DNA from: Citrobacter enshiensis
GTDB taxonomy: Bacteria > Pseudomonadota > Gammaproteobacteria > Enterobacterales > Enterobacteriaceae
Length of the DNA: 64,000 nt
Reading direction: 5' to 3'
NCBI RefSeq assembly: GCF_029338175.1
Contig: NZ_CP119862.1
Location: forward strand, 1,116,001 to 1,180,000
Under the pieces are notes generated by a model. The model saw nothing but the letters and a program-made list of their open reading frames with translations. It made no database searches and was not told the origin of the DNA. How positions within the stretch are numbered: position 1 is the first letter of the stretch; every line of letters begins with the position of its first letter. This document shows, piece by piece, positions 42,351 to 51,386 of the stretch. The position numbers and the translations under genes were made by a program.

Positions 42351-43055
42351 ATGGTGATGTTAGTTGATAACTGCCCAAGATGCAGATCACAAAAAATTGC
42401 TTTTGATGTTAATGGGTTGAACTGCATTAAATTTTATACAAGTTTGAGCGGTGATAAAACGTACGAGTACGAAGTGTACTGTGTTTGTCGCGAGTGTCGA
42501 AAAACGACTATGTTTCTTTGCAGACCCTTAGAAAAAAATATAACTTTAGATGGTTACGATTGGAAAAATGGGATTTTTGGTTTAAAGGCTGTTGCCGCTG
42601 TGGGCAGGCCCATTTCCCCAGCTGATTTAGCTGTAGAGGAACCACCAGAATTCTTACCCGAACATATAAACAGTGCATACGAGGAAGGAGCAAAATGTTT
42701 GGCTATTGGCTGCTTTAATGCAGCTGCAACCATGTTCAGGCTTTGCCTCGATTATGCGACAAAAGGGCTTGTCCCTGACGGTGAACAAGGGCCAGCGCAG
42801 AAAATAAAGAGAAGCTTGGGGCTAAGAATGGAGTGGTTGTTTGATAACCATATTTTGCCTGAAGCATTGAGAGAGTTGGCTGAATGTGTCAAAGATGATG
42901 GTAACGATGGCGCCCATGAGGGGATCTTGGATAAAGCAGCTGCAGAAGATTTGGAGGACTTTACCTACCTTTTCCTTGAGAGGCTCTACACTGAGCCTCA
43001 GCGCCTTGTTGAAGCCAGAGCAAGACGTGAGGAAAGAAGAAATAAAGGGAGCTGA
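42351..43055 (+). CDS. Zinc-ribbon DUF4145 protein, prophage cargo
   Basis: About 234 residues from the ATG at 42351, with TAGGAG upstream; an in-frame ATG at 42303 has no clear site. The N-terminus has two CxxC knuckles (DNCPRCRSQK and CVCRECRK). The C-terminal half is the DUF4145 helical domain (NSAYEEGAKCLAIGCFNAAATMFRLCLDYATK, LPEALRELAECVKDDGNDGAHEG), related to HEPN folds and often found with restriction or defence genes. It lies between cos and Q, reading toward Q. No catalytic R-x4-H is evident. Confidence 0.75.
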   Translation: MVMLVDNCPRCRSQKIAFDVNGLNCIKFYTSLSGDKTYEYEVYCVCRECRKTTMFLCRPLEKNITLDGYDWKNGIFGLKAVAAVGRPISPADLAVEEPPEFLPEHINSAYEEGAKCLAIGCFNAAATMFRLCLDYATKGLVPDGEQGPAQKIKRSLGLRMEWLFDNHILPEALRELAECVKDDGNDGAHEGILDKAAAEDLEDFTYLFLERLYTEPQRLVEARARREERRNKGS

Positions 43056-43058
43056 TTT

Positions 43059-44093
43059 TTATTCAGCATCAAGACTGTAGGGGCTAAAGGTTATTATTTC
43101 TTCGCCCAGCCAGCCGTTTAGTTCCTGCAGCCGCTTCTGCAGTGGCATCAATTCGTTGCGGACAAAGACGCGGCTGGCCTTCTCCACATCCCCAAAACCC
43201 CCAACATTACTCGGCATGATCCCCATCATCTGCGGTGGAACGCGGTGCGCTGCCATCATGTCATCCCGGCTCACGTTCTTGATATTCAGAAACTCATCTT
43301 TTGCAGCCACCTCTGACAGCGGTATTATCTGGATGCCGTCCTTTTTGCCGTTGGGCGAGTACATAAACAGGTTGCGGAAGTTGCCCGGCCCTTTGGCGCT
43401 TTTCATCGCCTGGCGGATGTTGTTCACGTCCTCTTGGTTCTGCGCGGCGTCGGTCATGTACATGATGAAGCCTGCGTGACTGCCGTTGATGTAATACTTG
43501 CGGCGGAACAGCGTAGCTGATTCGTTCAGCAGGGCGGAAGGGATGGCGGACAGGTATTCCGGTAGGCCGTAAATCTCCTGGTTTAAATCCGGCTCCATCA
43601 GGTGAAAAATGCTGCCTTTGGTGAACTCGTAGGGCTGCGTGGTCATACCGTACTGCACAAACCAGTAGGTATCGAGAGCCAGACCACGGCGGGTATATTT
43701 CGCCAGCGATGGTTCCAGCGACAGAATACCGCCGAGGCGGTTGGTGCGCTTCTCCAGATAGGCGTTCCCGAACACCAGATAGTCCTGCACAAACCGGCTG
43801 AATGCCTGCTGGCTCAGCAGCGGGTGCGGGATAAAGGTGCTGGTCAGAATATTGCGCTTAACGGCAATGGGTGAGCTGTGATGCACGGCCGCACGGTAGG
43901 TGCGCGCCAGCCCGTCAAAACTGACCGGTGGTTCATACCAGCGGTCCATCTGTACGCACTCCACGTAATCCAGCAGTTCGCGACGGTCCAGAACCGGGAT
44001 CGGATCGCCGAAGCTGAATGCTTCTGCTGTTGTCGCGCCGCTGTGCTGAACGTTATGCGCGGCTGCAGCACGGTTTTTATTCCTCTTGCCCAT
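43059..44093 (-). CDS. Q: Portal protein gpQ
   Basis: A 344-residue P2-type portal (EAFSFGDPIPVLDRRELLDYVEC, HRVPPQMMGIMPSNVGGFGDVEKASR). It forms the dodecameric DNA entry ring of the capsid. Shares a leftward operon with P, start overlapping the P stop by 1 bp. Confidence 0.95.
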   Translation of the reverse strand: MGKRNKNRAAAAHNVQHSGATTAEAFSFGDPIPVLDRRELLDYVECVQMDRWYEPPVSFDGLARTYRAAVHHSSPIAVKRNILTSTFIPHPLLSQQAFSRFVQDYLVFGNAYLEKRTNRLGGILSLEPSLAKYTRRGLALDTYWFVQYGMTTQPYEFTKGSIFHLMEPDLNQEIYGLPEYLSAIPSALLNESATLFRRKYYINGSHAGFIMYMTDAAQNQEDVNNIRQAMKSAKGPGNFRNLFMYSPNGKKDGIQIIPLSEVAAKDEFLNIKNVSRDDMMAAHRVPPQMMGIMPSNVGGFGDVEKASRVFVRNELMPLQKRLQELNGWLGEEIITFSPYSLDAE

Positions 44094-45859
44094 TAAAAAA
44101 TCTCCACAATATTGCTGGTATTGGCGGATTCGCCCTGCAGCGGTTCGTTAAACAGTGCGTGCATCGTTGCCCAGGCCAAATCGGCGTGGCTGGCTTCTTC
44201 GCTGCGGCTGGCTTCATAGGTTGGGCGGTTTCCGCTGGCGGTAGTAGCCCGGCGGATTGCCATAAAGGACTGCGCGATGTCGGTGTGTCCGGCGTCGAAC
44301 TCCAGACGGCGGTGGCTGATAATGTCGTATGCCTTGAGCACCAGGGCGTTTTTCACGTTCGGGTTGTAGACGAACTCGCGCACGGCAGGGAAGAACGCTT
44401 TCACGTTCTCATAAACACCATGGCCTACGCCCGTTGAGTCAATGCCGATATAAGTCACGTTGTACTGCTGCGTGAGTTGTTTGATGGCGTCGGCCTGGGC
44501 GCGGAAATCCATCCCTCGCCACTGGTGGCGCTCCAGAATACGGAACTTGCCACCCGGCACGGTTGGCGGAGCCATGACCACGCACCCGGCGCTGTCACCG
44601 TTCTGCGTACCCTTTGCCGGGTCATAACCGATCCAGACTTCACGCCAGCCAAACGGGCGCAGGGCCAGGGCCTGAAAATCTGACCACACTTCCCAACTGT
44701 CCACCATGCACGCCTGCAGCTCACTGAGCGGAAAGACCGACGCGAGATCGTCGATAAATTCGCACATCAGCAGGTTCTGGTATTCGTCCGGGCTGTATTC
44801 CATGCGCAACTGGTCAATATCGAACAGGTTACACCCGCCACGCACCGCGTCTTCCACGGTGACGATCTGCCGATACTGCCCATCCGGGCAAAGCAGACCG
44901 GGGGCCAGACTGGCGTGGGTCAGGTCAATATCCACCTTGTCCGCTTTGGCACGGCCCCGGTTGAACAGCGCACCGGACCAGAACGGGTAGGCGCTGTGGG
45001 TCAGACTGGACGGCGTGGAAAAGTAGGTCTGGCGCCATTTCTTGTGAATGGCCATCCCGGAGGCCACTTTGCGAAGCTCCTGGAATTTCGGTATCCAGAA
45101 ATATTCATCCAGGTACAGATTGCCGTGGTAGCTCTGCGCCGTGCGGGCGTTGGTGCCGAGGAAGTACAGGCACGCGCCGTTGCTGAGCGTCATTGGGTCG
45201 CCTTTCAGCTCAACATCCACCTCTTTTGCAAAGTCGATGATGTACTGCTTAAAGACGTGCGCCTGTGCCTTACTGGCAGAAAGGAAAATTTGGTTGCGCC
45301 CGGTGGTGATGGCATCAATCAGCGCTTCGCGGGCAAAAAAGTATGTTGCCCCAATCTGGCGTGATTTAAGCAGGTTGCGAATGCGGTGTTTTACGCCTGC
45401 CTGCCACCAGTGGCGCTGATATTCAAACATGCCATTGCAGAAGATTTCTTCCAGCTTTTCGATCTGTTCGTCGGTGAAAACGTTCTTTTCCGGCTGCTTG
45501 CGCGGGCCTTTGTTACGGTTGGCTACTTTCGGGTTTAAATCAGCTTCGTTCCCGCCATCGTTAAATTTGCCGATCCGGGCGTGGCGCTCTGACTGGCGCG
45601 CCAGCAGGTCAATTTCCTTAAAGTCTTTCCCTTCTTTCTGCTCCTTCATGATGAGCTGGCAGTAACGTGCGGCGGTGGTGAGCTGCATCTGATCCAGCGG
45701 CCCATAGTCGCCCCACTTGTCGCGTTTTTTCCAGCTGTGAACGGTTGCAACTTTTTCGCCCAGCATTTCAGCAATGCGGGCTACGCGGTATCCCTGAAAG
45801 TACAGCAGCATGGCCTGCCGACGGGGATCGAGGTCTGCGGGGGTCAGTGTCGTGTTCAT
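44093..45859 (-). CDS. P: Terminase large subunit gpP
   Basis: A 588-residue P2 terminase ATPase/nuclease. N-terminal HTH (YRVARIAEMLGEKVATVHSWKKRD), a P-loop variant in KSRQIGATYFFAREA, Walker B YLDEYFWIP, and the C-terminal nuclease with IGYDPAKGTQNGDSAG and YIGIDSTGVGHGV. It packages DNA at cos with gpM. Confidence 0.95.
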   Translation of the reverse strand: MNTTLTPADLDPRRQAMLLYFQGYRVARIAEMLGEKVATVHSWKKRDKWGDYGPLDQMQLTTAARYCQLIMKEQKEGKDFKEIDLLARQSERHARIGKFNDGGNEADLNPKVANRNKGPRKQPEKNVFTDEQIEKLEEIFCNGMFEYQRHWWQAGVKHRIRNLLKSRQIGATYFFAREALIDAITTGRNQIFLSASKAQAHVFKQYIIDFAKEVDVELKGDPMTLSNGACLYFLGTNARTAQSYHGNLYLDEYFWIPKFQELRKVASGMAIHKKWRQTYFSTPSSLTHSAYPFWSGALFNRGRAKADKVDIDLTHASLAPGLLCPDGQYRQIVTVEDAVRGGCNLFDIDQLRMEYSPDEYQNLLMCEFIDDLASVFPLSELQACMVDSWEVWSDFQALALRPFGWREVWIGYDPAKGTQNGDSAGCVVMAPPTVPGGKFRILERHQWRGMDFRAQADAIKQLTQQYNVTYIGIDSTGVGHGVYENVKAFFPAVREFVYNPNVKNALVLKAYDIISHRRLEFDAGHTDIAQSFMAIRRATTASGNRPTYEASRSEEASHADLAWATMHALFNEPLQGESANTSNIVEIF

Positions 45860-45903
45860 GGCCCAAACATACGGCCTTGGATGGCGGCTTTCCCCGGCTG
45901 CGG

Positions 45904-45925
45904 TTTGTGTGGTTTACCGTACAAA
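45904..45925. promoter_or_regulatory. Ogr-binding dyad of the P/O late promoters
   Basis: TTTGT-N12-ACAAA in the divergent gap between P and O. It matches the TTGT-N12-ACAA dyad at about -55 of P2 late promoters, bound by Ogr/Delta. Confidence 0.85.
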
Positions 45926-46001
45926 TACAGCGCGTTGTCTCACTCCCCTCATCACCGCAAACATAAGGCTCCAGTAAGTTATTTCTAACGGAGCACGGCT
46001 C

Positions 46002-46835
46002 ATGACAGTGAAAGCAAAGCGTTTCCGTATCGGGGTGGAAGGTGCCACCACTGACGGGCGTGAGATCCAGCGTGAATGGCTGGTACAGATGGCTGCCAGC
46101 TACAACCCGACGGTCTATACCGCGCTGATTAACCTTGAGCACATCAAGTCTTATCTGCCGGACAGCACTTTTAACCGCTATGGCAGGGTGACGGGGCTGG
46201 TTGCAGAAGAAATCAAGGATGGGCCGCTGGCGGGCAAGATGGCACTTTATGCCGATATCGAACCCACTGATGCCCTGGTGGCACTGGTGAAAAAGGGCCA
46301 GAAGCTTTTCACCTCCATGGAAGTCAGCACGAAGTTTGCCGACACCGGCAAAGCCTACCTTGTGGGGCTGGGGGCGACGGATGATCCGGCGAGCCTTGGC
46401 ACCGAAATGCTGGCATTCAGCGCCAGCGCCGCGCATAACCCGCTGGCAAACCGTAAGCAGAATCCTGAAAACCTGTTTTCGGAAGCTGTTGAAACGCTGA
46501 TCGAACTGGAAGAAGTCCAGGGCGAAAAACCGTCCCTTTTTGCCCGCGTCACTGCGCTGTTCACCAAAAAAGAGCAGACCGACGATGCGCGCTTCTCTGA
46601 TGTGCATAAAGCCGTGGAACTGGTCGCTACTGAGCAGCAGAACCTGAGCGAGCGCACTGATAAATCCCTGTCCGAACAGGACAAGCGCCTTTCTGAGCTG
46701 GAGTCTTCCCTGCAGGAGCAGCAGGCCGCCTTTGCCGAGCTTGAGCAGAAGCTTAGCAGCGAAGACATCCGCAAAGACTATCGCCAGCGCGCGCCGGGCG
46801 GTGACGCACCGGCAGGCACCCTGACCAATTGCTGA
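46002..46835 (+). CDS. O: Capsid scaffolding protease gpO
   Basis: A 277-residue P2 O protein: an N-terminal serine protease part (MTVKAKRFRIGVEGATTDGR, KLFTSMEVSTKFADTG) and a C-terminal coiled coil (TDKSLSEQDKRLSELESSLQ) that scaffolds capsid assembly before being cleaved. Confidence 0.94.
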   Translation: MTVKAKRFRIGVEGATTDGREIQREWLVQMAASYNPTVYTALINLEHIKSYLPDSTFNRYGRVTGLVAEEIKDGPLAGKMALYADIEPTDALVALVKKGQKLFTSMEVSTKFADTGKAYLVGLGATDDPASLGTEMLAFSASAAHNPLANRKQNPENLFSEAVETLIELEEVQGEKPSLFARVTALFTKKEQTDDARFSDVHKAVELVATEQQNLSERTDKSLSEQDKRLSELESSLQEQQAAFAELEQKLSSEDIRKDYRQRAPGGDAPAGTLTNC

Positions 46836-46851
46836 TGGAGCATAAAACCCG

Positions 46852-47931
46852 ATGAAAAAGAAAACCCGCTTTGCCTTTAACGCCTACCTTCAGCAGTTGG
46901 CGCGCCTGAACGGTGTGGAGATTGAAGAACTCTCCAGCAAGTTCACTGTGGAGCCGTCCGTACAGCAGACGCTGGAAGACCAGATCCAGCAGTCAGCCGC
47001 TTTTCTGACGCTGATTAATATCACGCCGGTCACTGAGCAGTCCGGTCAGTTGCTGGGGCTGGGCGTGGGTAGCACCATTGCCGGAACCACCGACACCACC
47101 ACCAAAGAGCGCGAACCTACCGATCCGATGCTGATGGAGGACGCGGAATATAAATGCGAACAGACCAACTTTGACACGGTGCTGACCTACGCAAAACTGG
47201 ACCTGTGGGCGAAATTCCAGGATTTCCAGGTGCGTATCCGCAACGCAATCGTCAAGCGGCAGGCACTGGACCGCATCATGATTGGCTTTAACGGCGTGAA
47301 GCGCGCCAAAACCTCCAATCGTGCTGAAAACCCGCTGCTGCAGGACGTCAATAAAGGCTGGCTGCAGAAAATCCGCGAAGACGCGCCGGATCATGTCATG
47401 GGCAGCACCACAAAAGACGGCGCAACGACTGCAGGCGCGGTCAAGGTGGGTAAGGGGGGCGACTATGCCAACCTGGACGCCGTGGTGATGGATGCCGTCA
47501 ACGAGCTGATCGACGCGGTTTATCAGGATGATGACGATCTGGTTGTCGTCTGCGGACGTGAACTGCTGTCTGACAAGTATTTCCCGCTGGTCAATAAAGA
47601 GCAGGACAACAGCGAGAAAATCGCCGCCGATCTGATCATCAGCCAGAAACGTATGGGCGGCCTGCAGGCCGTGCGCGCGCCTTACTTCCCGGCAAATGCC
47701 CTGCTGATCACCCGTCTGGATAACCTGTCTATCTACTGGCAGGAAGACACCCGCCGACGTTCTGTTATCGACAACCCGAAACGTGATCGGATTGAAAACT
47801 TTGAATCCGTCAACGAGGCGTATGTGGTCGAGGACTATCGCTGCGCGGCGCTGGTTGAAAACATCGAAATCGGTGATTTCAGCGCTCCTACAGCGCCTGC
47901 TGCTGCCGCAGAAACAGGAACCGGAGAGTAA
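46852..47931 (+). CDS. N: Major capsid protein gpN
   Basis: A 359-residue P2-family capsid protein (RFAFNAYLQQLARLNGVEIE, FLTLINITPVTEQSGQLLGLG). Its N-terminal stretch is removed by gpO during maturation. The C-terminal Ala-rich tail (SAPTAPAAAAETGTGE) is slightly longer than in P2. Confidence 0.95.
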   Translation: MKKKTRFAFNAYLQQLARLNGVEIEELSSKFTVEPSVQQTLEDQIQQSAAFLTLINITPVTEQSGQLLGLGVGSTIAGTTDTTTKEREPTDPMLMEDAEYKCEQTNFDTVLTYAKLDLWAKFQDFQVRIRNAIVKRQALDRIMIGFNGVKRAKTSNRAENPLLQDVNKGWLQKIREDAPDHVMGSTTKDGATTAGAVKVGKGGDYANLDAVVMDAVNELIDAVYQDDDDLVVVCGRELLSDKYFPLVNKEQDNSEKIAADLIISQKRMGGLQAVRAPYFPANALLITRLDNLSIYWQEDTRRRSVIDNPKRDRIENFESVNEAYVVEDYRCAALVENIEIGDFSAPTAPAAAAETGTGE

Positions 47932-47934
47932 CGC

Positions 47935-48585
47935 ATGAGCCTGAGTCCCGCACGGCAGCACCGCCTGCGCATTCAGGCCGAACAGGCCGCCCGTGAGGGC
48001 GGCTGTGTTCGCCATGCCTCGGGCTATGACCTGATGCTGCTGCAACTGGCAGAAGATCGCCGCCGACTTAAAGGCATCCAGTCCACGGTGAAAAAGGCCG
48101 AAATCAAGGTGGAGCTGCTGCCGAAATATGCCGCCTGGGCAGAGGGCGTGCTGGCTGCCGGAGGTACACAGCAGGATGACGTGCTGATGTATGTGATGCT
48201 GTGGCGTATTGACGCCGGTGATTATGCCGGTGCGCTGGAAATTGGGCGTCATGCGCTGCGCCATGGCTGGGTGATGCCGCTGGGCAACCGTAACGTGCAG
48301 ACCGTGCTGGCAGAAGAAATGGCAGATGCGGCACAGAGCGCCCTGCTTGCGGCTGCTGATTTTGATGCGGGTTTGCTACTGCAGACGCTGGACCTGACAG
48401 CCGATCTGGATATGCCGGACCAGTCGCGGGCGCGCCTGCATAAAGCCATCGGCGCGGTGCTGAGTGAAAGCAACCCGGCATCGGCCCTGAATCACCTTAC
48501 CCATGCGCTGCAGCTCGATCCCCGCTGCGGCGTGAAAAAAGAAAAGCAGCAGCTGGAGCGCAGACTGCGCAATGACAGCCGCTAA
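47935..48585 (+). CDS. M: Terminase small subunit gpM
   Basis: A 216-residue P2 M protein (SPARQHRLRIQAEQAAREGG, LPKYAAWAEGVLAAGGTQQDDVLMYVMLWRIDAGDY). It recognises cos for gpP and carries the cleavage activity partner role. Three bp after N. Confidence 0.93.
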   Translation: MSLSPARQHRLRIQAEQAAREGGCVRHASGYDLMLLQLAEDRRRLKGIQSTVKKAEIKVELLPKYAAWAEGVLAAGGTQQDDVLMYVMLWRIDAGDYAGALEIGRHALRHGWVMPLGNRNVQTVLAEEMADAAQSALLAAADFDAGLLLQTLDLTADLDMPDQSRARLHKAIGAVLSESNPASALNHLTHALQLDPRCGVKKEKQQLERRLRNDSR

Positions 48586-48678
48586 CGAACGTGCCCCGCG
48601 CACGGGCGGCACGGGATTGCGAAAGGCACAGCCACATCAAAATCCCGTCCACCGCCCACTTATTCAGGAGAAAACCGC

Positions 48679-49143
48679 ATGAAGTTTGTTGCGCCAGAAC
48701 AGGCACCGGAGCAGGCGGAGGTCATCAAAAATACGCCGTTCTGGCCTGATGTGGACCTGTCAGAATTTCGCACTGTGATGCGTACTGACGGCACGGTGAC
48801 GCAGCCGCGTTTAAAGCAGGTTGTGCTGACGGCAATTTCTGAGGTTAACGCTGAGCTGTACGACTTCCGCAACCGCCAGCAGATGCTGGGCTACCGGGCA
48901 CTGGCTGAGGTTCCGTCGGACATGCTGGACGGTAAAAGCGAACGTATCCAGCACTACCACAACGCCGTTTTTTGCTGGACGCGTGCCGTGCTCAATGAAC
49001 GTTATCAGGACTATGACGCCACCGCGTCAGGTGTGAAGCGAGGGGAGGAACTGGCGGAGGCCAGCGGTGATCTGTGGCGTGATGCCCGCTGGGCCATCAG
49101 CCGGGTGCAGGATGCACCGCACTGTACGGTAGAACTTATCTGA
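48679..49143 (+). CDS. L: Head completion protein gpL
   Basis: A 154-residue P2 L protein (FWPDVDLSEFRTVMRTDGTV, YRALAEVPSDMLDGKSERIQHYHNAVF). It stabilises the filled head and forms the connector to the tail. Its stop overlaps the start of X. Confidence 0.93.
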   Translation: MKFVAPEQAPEQAEVIKNTPFWPDVDLSEFRTVMRTDGTVTQPRLKQVVLTAISEVNAELYDFRNRQQMLGYRALAEVPSDMLDGKSERIQHYHNAVFCWTRAVLNERYQDYDATASGVKRGEELAEASGDLWRDARWAISRVQDAPHCTVELI

Positions 49144-49346
49144 TGAAAGTGCGTGCGCATCAGTATGACACGGTGGACGCGCTTTGCTGGCGTTATTACA
49201 GGCGCACGCAGGGTGTCACTGAGCAGGTTCTGAAAGCAAATCCGGGGCTGGCAGAGTACGGCCCATTTTTACCGCACGGGCTGCAGGTGGAACTACCGGA
49301 TATTACGGTGCCAACCACTACGCAGACCGTCCAGCTATGGGACTGA
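49143..49346 (+). CDS. X: Tail protein gpX
   Basis: A 67-residue P2 X protein with a LysM-like pattern (YDTVDALCWRYYRRTQGVTEQVLKANPGL, LPHGLQVELPDI). It is needed for tail assembly. Confidence 0.93.
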   Translation: MKVRAHQYDTVDALCWRYYRRTQGVTEQVLKANPGLAEYGPFLPHGLQVELPDITVPTTTQTVQLWD

Positions 49347-49349
49347 ATT

Positions 49350-49565
49350 ATGACACTTGAACGAATCAGCACCTTTATCACTTACTGCATCGCCGTGCTG
49401 CTGGCATGGCTGGGCGATCTGTCGCTCAAGGATGCATCAACGGTTGGCGGCGTGCTGATTGGTGTGCTGATGCTGGCTATCAACTGGTACTACAAACACC
49501 AGTCTTTCAGATTGCTGCGCGATGGCAAAATTTCACGGGGGGAATATGAATCCTTCAATCGTTAA
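49350..49565 (+). CDS. Phage holin, class II type
   Basis: A 71-residue protein with two hydrophobic segments (ISTFITYCIAVLLAWLGDL and TVGGVLIGVLMLAINWYYK) and a charged tail. It is the lysis-cassette holin of Fels-2/PSP3-type phages in the place of P2 Y. It overlaps the endolysin start by 20 bp. Confidence 0.85.
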   Translation: MTLERISTFITYCIAVLLAWLGDLSLKDASTVGGVLIGVLMLAINWYYKHQSFRLLRDGKISRGEYESFNR

Positions 49566-50058
49566 GCGCTGCCTTGTCGGGGCAGTGCTGGCTATCGCCG
49601 CCACGCTGCCCGGTTTTCAGTCGCTCAAAACCTCCGTTGAGGGGCTGAAACTGATTGCCGATTACGAGGGATGCCGCCTGCAGCCGTATCAGTGCAGCGC
49701 AGGTGTCTGGACTGACGGGATCGGCAATACATCCGGGGTGGTGCCGGGGAAAACCATCACGGAACGGCAGGCGGCGCAGGGGTTAATAAACAATGTGCTG
49801 CTGACTGAAAAAAGGCTGGATGCCTGCCTGATGGTTAAGCCACCGCAACATGTCTACGATGCGCTGGTGAGTATTGGTTTCAATGTGGGGACCGGCGCTA
49901 TCTGCAGGTCAACCATGGTGTCATATATCAATCGCCAGCAGTGGTGGCAGGCATGCAACCAGCTACCGCGCTGGATTTACGTTAACGGTGTGAAAAATAA
50001 AGGTCTCGAGAACCGCCGCGCGCGGGAAATGGACTGGTGCTTAAAAGGAGCATCTTGA
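49546..50058 (+). CDS. SAR endolysin with Glu-Cys-Thr triad
   Basis: A 170-residue GH24 lysozyme from the ATG at 49546, preceded by GGGGGG. Residues 7-22 form a weakly hydrophobic signal-anchor-release segment (KRCLVGAVLAIAATLP). The catalytic set is E41-x8-C50-x5-T56, with Cys in the Asp position as in phage P1 Lyz. In P1 the activity is controlled by disulfide exchange with a Cys in the SAR part; Cys9 could do this here. It degrades peptidoglycan once released from the membrane. Confidence 0.88.
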   Translation: MNPSIVKRCLVGAVLAIAATLPGFQSLKTSVEGLKLIADYEGCRLQPYQCSAGVWTDGIGNTSGVVPGKTITERQAAQGLINNVLLTEKRLDACLMVKPPQHVYDALVSIGFNVGTGAICRSTMVSYINRQQWWQACNQLPRWIYVNGVKNKGLENRRAREMDWCLKGAS

Positions 50059-50059
50059 A

Positions 50060-50434
50060 ATGAAATGGTTAAAAAGTTACTGGCTGCCGCTTTCGGTTCT
50101 GGCGCTTCTTTTGATGGTTGATGTGATTTTTCCTGCCTCTCATGCGCTTTTCCCGCTGGCGCTGATCATGTGGTTTGAGTTTATCGCGTTTTCACTGGTC
50201 TGCTTTACCGGACTTTATTCCTGCACTCTGACAGGTAATGATCGGCTACGGGTTCGATACCTGCAGGGCAGGGCGCTGAGGATGATGGATGTAGTCCCGT
50301 TTACCTGGTATCAGCGCCTGGTTGTTGCTTTTGTGATGCTGCTTGCCGGGTGGAAGCTGACGGGGCTGGTTTATGTATTTACCGTTGCCATCGGCTTAGT
50401 CATCAAAGATGAATTAAAGGCACTGCGGGAATGA
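50060..50434 (+). CDS. Membrane protein of the lysis cassette
   Basis: A 124-residue protein with three or four transmembrane segments (WLPLSVLALLLMVDVIF, ALFPLALIMWFEFIAFSLVCF, VVAFVMLLAGWKLTGLVYVF). It takes the place of P2 LysA, so an antiholin or lysis-timing role is likely. Its stop overlaps the start of lysB. Confidence 0.75.
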   Translation: MKWLKSYWLPLSVLALLLMVDVIFPASHALFPLALIMWFEFIAFSLVCFTGLYSCTLTGNDRLRVRYLQGRALRMMDVVPFTWYQRLVVAFVMLLAGWKLTGLVYVFTVAIGLVIKDELKALRE

Positions 50435-50859
50435 ATCGCGCACTGGCGTTAGGGCTGGCGCTGGCTCTTGCGGTGCTGGGCTGGCAGTCGTGGCGGCTTA
50501 ACAATGCCAGTCACACCATCGAGATACAGGGACGTGATCTGGAAACGAAAGCGCAGGAGCTGACGAAGAAGAACAGCCAGTTGATCAGCCTGTCCATTCT
50601 GACGGAAACCAACAGCCGGGAGCAGATGCGGCTTTATGCGGCAGCGGAAAAGACTACTGCACTGCTGCGAAATCGCCAGCACCGGATCGAGAAACTGAAA
50701 CGTGAAAACGAGGATTTACGCCGCTGGGCTGACACTCCTTTGCCTGCTGACATTATCAGGCTGCGCGAACGTCCGGCCCTCGCCGGAGGCGCAGCTTACC
50801 GTGAATGGCTGTCCCAGAGTGACGCAGTGCCGCCTGGAAAGGTCAGCGCCGCGCAGTAA
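50431..50859 (+). CDS. lysB: i-spanin LysB
   Basis: A 142-residue Rz-like protein: one N-terminal membrane anchor (ALALGLALALAVLGWQSW) and a long coiled coil (DLETKAQELTKKNSQL, RHRIEKLKREN-type region). It is the inner-membrane half of the spanin that fuses the two membranes at lysis. Confidence 0.92.
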   Translation: MNRALALGLALALAVLGWQSWRLNNASHTIEIQGRDLETKAQELTKKNSQLISLSILTETNSREQMRLYAAAEKTTALLRNRQHRIEKLKRENEDLRRWADTPLPADIIRLRERPALAGGAAYREWLSQSDAVPPGKVSAAQ

Positions 50860-50992
50860 CGGCGATCTGAATGCGGCGCTGGATGAAACAGAGGCCGCCT
50901 GGGCGGCCTGTGCTGACAAAGTAGACACGATCATTGCGTGTCAGGAGCGAAACAGTGAACAAACCGCAGTCCCTGCGCAGCGCCCTGAGTAA
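50702..50992 (+). CDS. lysC: o-spanin LysC
   Basis: A 96-residue Rz1-like lipoprotein (lipobox LTLSGC) in the +1 frame inside and beyond lysB, the usual nested arrangement. It is the outer-membrane half of the spanin. Pro-rich short mature part as expected. Confidence 0.9.
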   Translation: MKTRIYAAGLTLLCLLTLSGCANVRPSPEAQLTVNGCPRVTQCRLERSAPRSNGDLNAALDETEAAWAACADKVDTIIACQERNSEQTAVPAQRPE

Positions 50993-51386
50993 AGCGGTTC
51001 CCTATGTGCGTAATAACCCGGATAAGCTGCACCTTTTCGTTGATAACGGCTCACTGGTGGCAACCGGTGCCAGCTCCATGTCATGGGAATACCGCTACAC
51101 CCTGAACGTGGTGATCGAGGATTTCAGCGGCGACCAGAATCTGCTGATGGCTCCCGTGTTGTTGTGGCTCAGAGACAACCAGCCGGACGCCATCAACAAC
51201 CCGGAACTACGCGAAAAACTGTTTACCTTTGAAGTGGATATTCTGCGCAACGATGTATGTGATATCAGCCTGAATCTGCAACTGACGGAGCGTGTACTGG
51301 TCAGCACTGACGGTAACGTGTCGAGCGTTGAAGCGGTGCCGGAGCCGGATGGATTCGAGGAAATGTGGACGGTGAAGTGTGGATGA
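50955..51386 (+). CDS. R: Tail completion protein gpR
   Basis: A 143-residue P2 R protein (NKPQSLRSALSKAVPYVRNNPDKLHLFVDNG). The GTG at 50955 is chosen because CAGGAG lies 8 bp upstream and P2 R starts with the same residues. It overlaps lysC. Confidence 0.92.
   Translation: MNKPQSLRSALSKAVPYVRNNPDKLHLFVDNGSLVATGASSMSWEYRYTLNVVIEDFSGDQNLLMAPVLLWLRDNQPDAINNPELREKLFTFEVDILRNDVCDISLNLQLTERVLVSTDGNVSSVEAVPEPDGFEEMWTVKCG

Noticed and set aside
46993..48264. A 423-codon open frame on the minus strand
   Set aside because: It lies antisense over the major capsid and terminase small subunit genes and reflects their codon bias; no family resemblance.
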